DNA of 7,157 bases from Spirochaetota bacterium (GTDB lineage: Bacteria > Spirochaetota > Spirochaetia > Treponematales > Rectinemataceae), in assembly GCA_023421875.1 (NCBI GenBank), contig JAEZSM010000010.1:1-7157 (forward strand). Direction: 5' to 3'. Every line of letters begins with the position of its first letter. Positions within the stretch are counted from its first letter, which is position 1. The translations under genes were made by a program, and so were the position numbers. Below are positions 5,967 to 7,157 of this stretch, one piece after another. The notes below the pieces were generated by a model that saw nothing but the letters and a program-made list of their open reading frames with translations, ran no database searches and was not told the DNA's origin.

Positions 5967-7145
5967 ATGGACATCTTCCAGAAATGTTTCGCCTACGATT
6001 TAGATAAAAAGGTCATGGAAAAGGGCATTTATCCCTATTTCCAGGCCTTGGACGGATTAGAGGGAACGGAAGTCTCGTATCAGGGTCGCAAGATCATCAT
6101 GATAGGATCCAACAATTACCTGGGGCTCACCACCCATCCCAAGGTGAGGGCTGCGGCCATGAAGGGTTTAGAGCAGTTCGGTCCCTCCTGCACGGGCAGC
6201 CGATTCCTTAATGGAACGCTCAAGCTTCACATCGAGCTGGAGGAACGCCTGGCCGCCTTCGTGGGCAAGGATGCTGCCCTGGTATTCTCCACCGGTATGC
6301 AGGCCAATCTAGGCGCCATCTCAGCCCTTATAGGCCGCAGCGATGTGGTAGTCACCGACAAGGACGACCATGCATCCATCGTGGATGCATGCAGGCTGGG
6401 CTTGGGGGAAGTCAAGCGCTATGTACACGGCGACCTGGACCAGTTGGATAGAATTCTGGCCAAGATTCCCGAAACTCAGGGGGCCATGGTTGTAGTGGAC
6501 GGTGTCTTCTCCATGGGCGGCGATATTGTTGACCTGCCTAAGCTCGTGGAGGTCTGCAAAAAGCACGGAACCCGACTCTATGTAGACGATGCCCATTCCC
6601 TAGGCGTCCTGGGCGGCGGTCGCGGCACCGCCTGGCACTTCGGCCTCACCGATCAGGTCGACCTCATTATGGGCACCTTCTCCAAGAGTTTCGCCTCTCT
6701 GGGCGGTTTTGTCGCCGGAAACAAGGACGTCATCAATTATATAAAGCATACGGCCCGATCCTTTATCTTCTCGGCCTCCCTCCCCGCGCCCAACGCCATG
6801 GCTGCCTTTGCCGCCCTGGAGGTCATGGAGACCGAACCCGAGCACGTCCAGCGCCTGTGGGAAAACGCAGCCTTCATGCTCAAGGGCTACCGTGATCTGG
6901 GCTTCAATATCGGCGCGACCCAGACGCCCATCATTCCCGTCATTATAGGTGACGATGAAGCCTGCTTCCGTTTCTGGAAGGAGCTCTTCGACGCCGGCGT
7001 GTACTGCAACCCTGTCGTATCCCCCGCGGTGCCCCAGGGCATGGCCCTTTTGCGTACTTCTTACATGGCTACCCACAGAAGGGACCAACTGGAGCGAGTG
7101 CTGGGCATATTCGAGAAAACAGGCAAAAAACTGGGCATCATCTGA
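5967..7145 (+). CDS. PLP-dependent alpha-oxoamine synthase, serine palmitoyltransferase-like
   Basis: Fold-type I PLP enzyme of 392 aa that condenses an amino acid with an acyl-CoA and releases CO2; family members are serine palmitoyltransferase (SPT), 2-amino-3-ketobutyrate CoA ligase, AONS and ALA synthase. Visible active-site elements are SNNYLGL (48-54), TGSRFLNGT (76-84), His135 in DHASI (stacks on the PLP ring), Asp207 and His210 in VDDAHS, and the Schiff-base Lys240 in GTFSKS. The TGSRFLNGT, MQANLG and FSASLPAP (268-275) segments resemble soluble bacterial SPT-like proteins more than E. coli Kbl, but the substrate cannot be settled; no tdh or bio gene is present to help. ATG 5967 has GGAGG (5956-5960) at 6-nt spacing; a GTG at 5895 would add 24 unmatched residues. 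Cytoplasmic. The C-terminus is complete, 12 nt before the window ends. Confidence 0.9.
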   Translation: MDIFQKCFAYDLDKKVMEKGIYPYFQALDGLEGTEVSYQGRKIIMIGSNNYLGLTTHPKVRAAAMKGLEQFGPSCTGSRFLNGTLKLHIELEERLAAFVGKDAALVFSTGMQANLGAISALIGRSDVVVTDKDDHASIVDACRLGLGEVKRYVHGDLDQLDRILAKIPETQGAMVVVDGVFSMGGDIVDLPKLVEVCKKHGTRLYVDDAHSLGVLGGGRGTAWHFGLTDQVDLIMGTFSKSFASLGGFVAGNKDVINYIKHTARSFIFSASLPAPNAMAAFAALEVMETEPEHVQRLWENAAFMLKGYRDLGFNIGATQTPIIPVIIGDDEACFRFWKELFDAGVYCNPVVSPAVPQGMALLRTSYMATHRRDQLERVLGIFEKTGKKLGII

Positions 7146-7157
7146 TACAAGACAGCC

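Noticed and set aside
6600..7088. 162-aa minus-strand reading frame
   Set aside because: It lies opposite the conserved synthase gene, is low-complexity and Gly/Val/Glu-rich, and lacks family motifs.

Overview
The window is a bacterial chromosomal segment that starts in the 3' end of a ribosomal RNA operon and runs through two potassium-uptake gene pairs into a PLP-dependent synthase gene. All five protein genes are intact, and base composition looks roughly balanced by eye (not computed). The organism cannot be fixed from this sequence. Gene style and the synthase sequence suggest an anaerobic, spirochaete-like (Treponema/Rectinema-type) bacterium, but this is a weak inference from memory with no search behind it.

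Layout: positions 1-307 are the last part of 23S rRNA, including the sarcin-ricin loop. Positions 308-458 are the 23S-5S spacer, which has no tRNA. Positions 459-571 are a complete 5S rRNA. The 235-bp gap from 572 to 806 separates the rRNA operon from the convergently read trkH and is unusually rich in structure. It holds a 16-bp inverted repeat of reversed polarity, a 14-bp inverted repeat around a G-rich loop, a hairpin with two competing 3' arms, and an imperfect tandem repeat that carries copies of the 5S 3' tail. None of these is a textbook intrinsic terminator.

Next comes a minus-strand pair, trkA (3683-2268) then trkH (2264-807), 3 nt apart and surely an operon. Only 86 bp separates the trkA start from a plus-strand pair of the Ktr type: ktrB (3770-5101) then ktrA (5118-5861). 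Each pair encodes a membrane K+-translocating subunit with four P-loop repeats plus a cytoplasmic RCK gating subunit. The window therefore holds two complete, differently built K+ uptake systems back to back around one short control region. The trkA second half looks degenerate at its nucleotide site.

The last gene (5967-7145) encodes a 392-residue alpha-oxoamine synthase (the serine palmitoyltransferase / 2-amino-3-ketobutyrate CoA ligase / AONS family) with all visible catalytic residues. It has its own promoter-like sequence and probably is not part of the K+ operon. I saw no mobile element, CRISPR array or phage gene. The most unusual material is the repeat cluster behind the 5S gene and the paired Trk/Ktr arrangement; I did not find a clearly new biological system.
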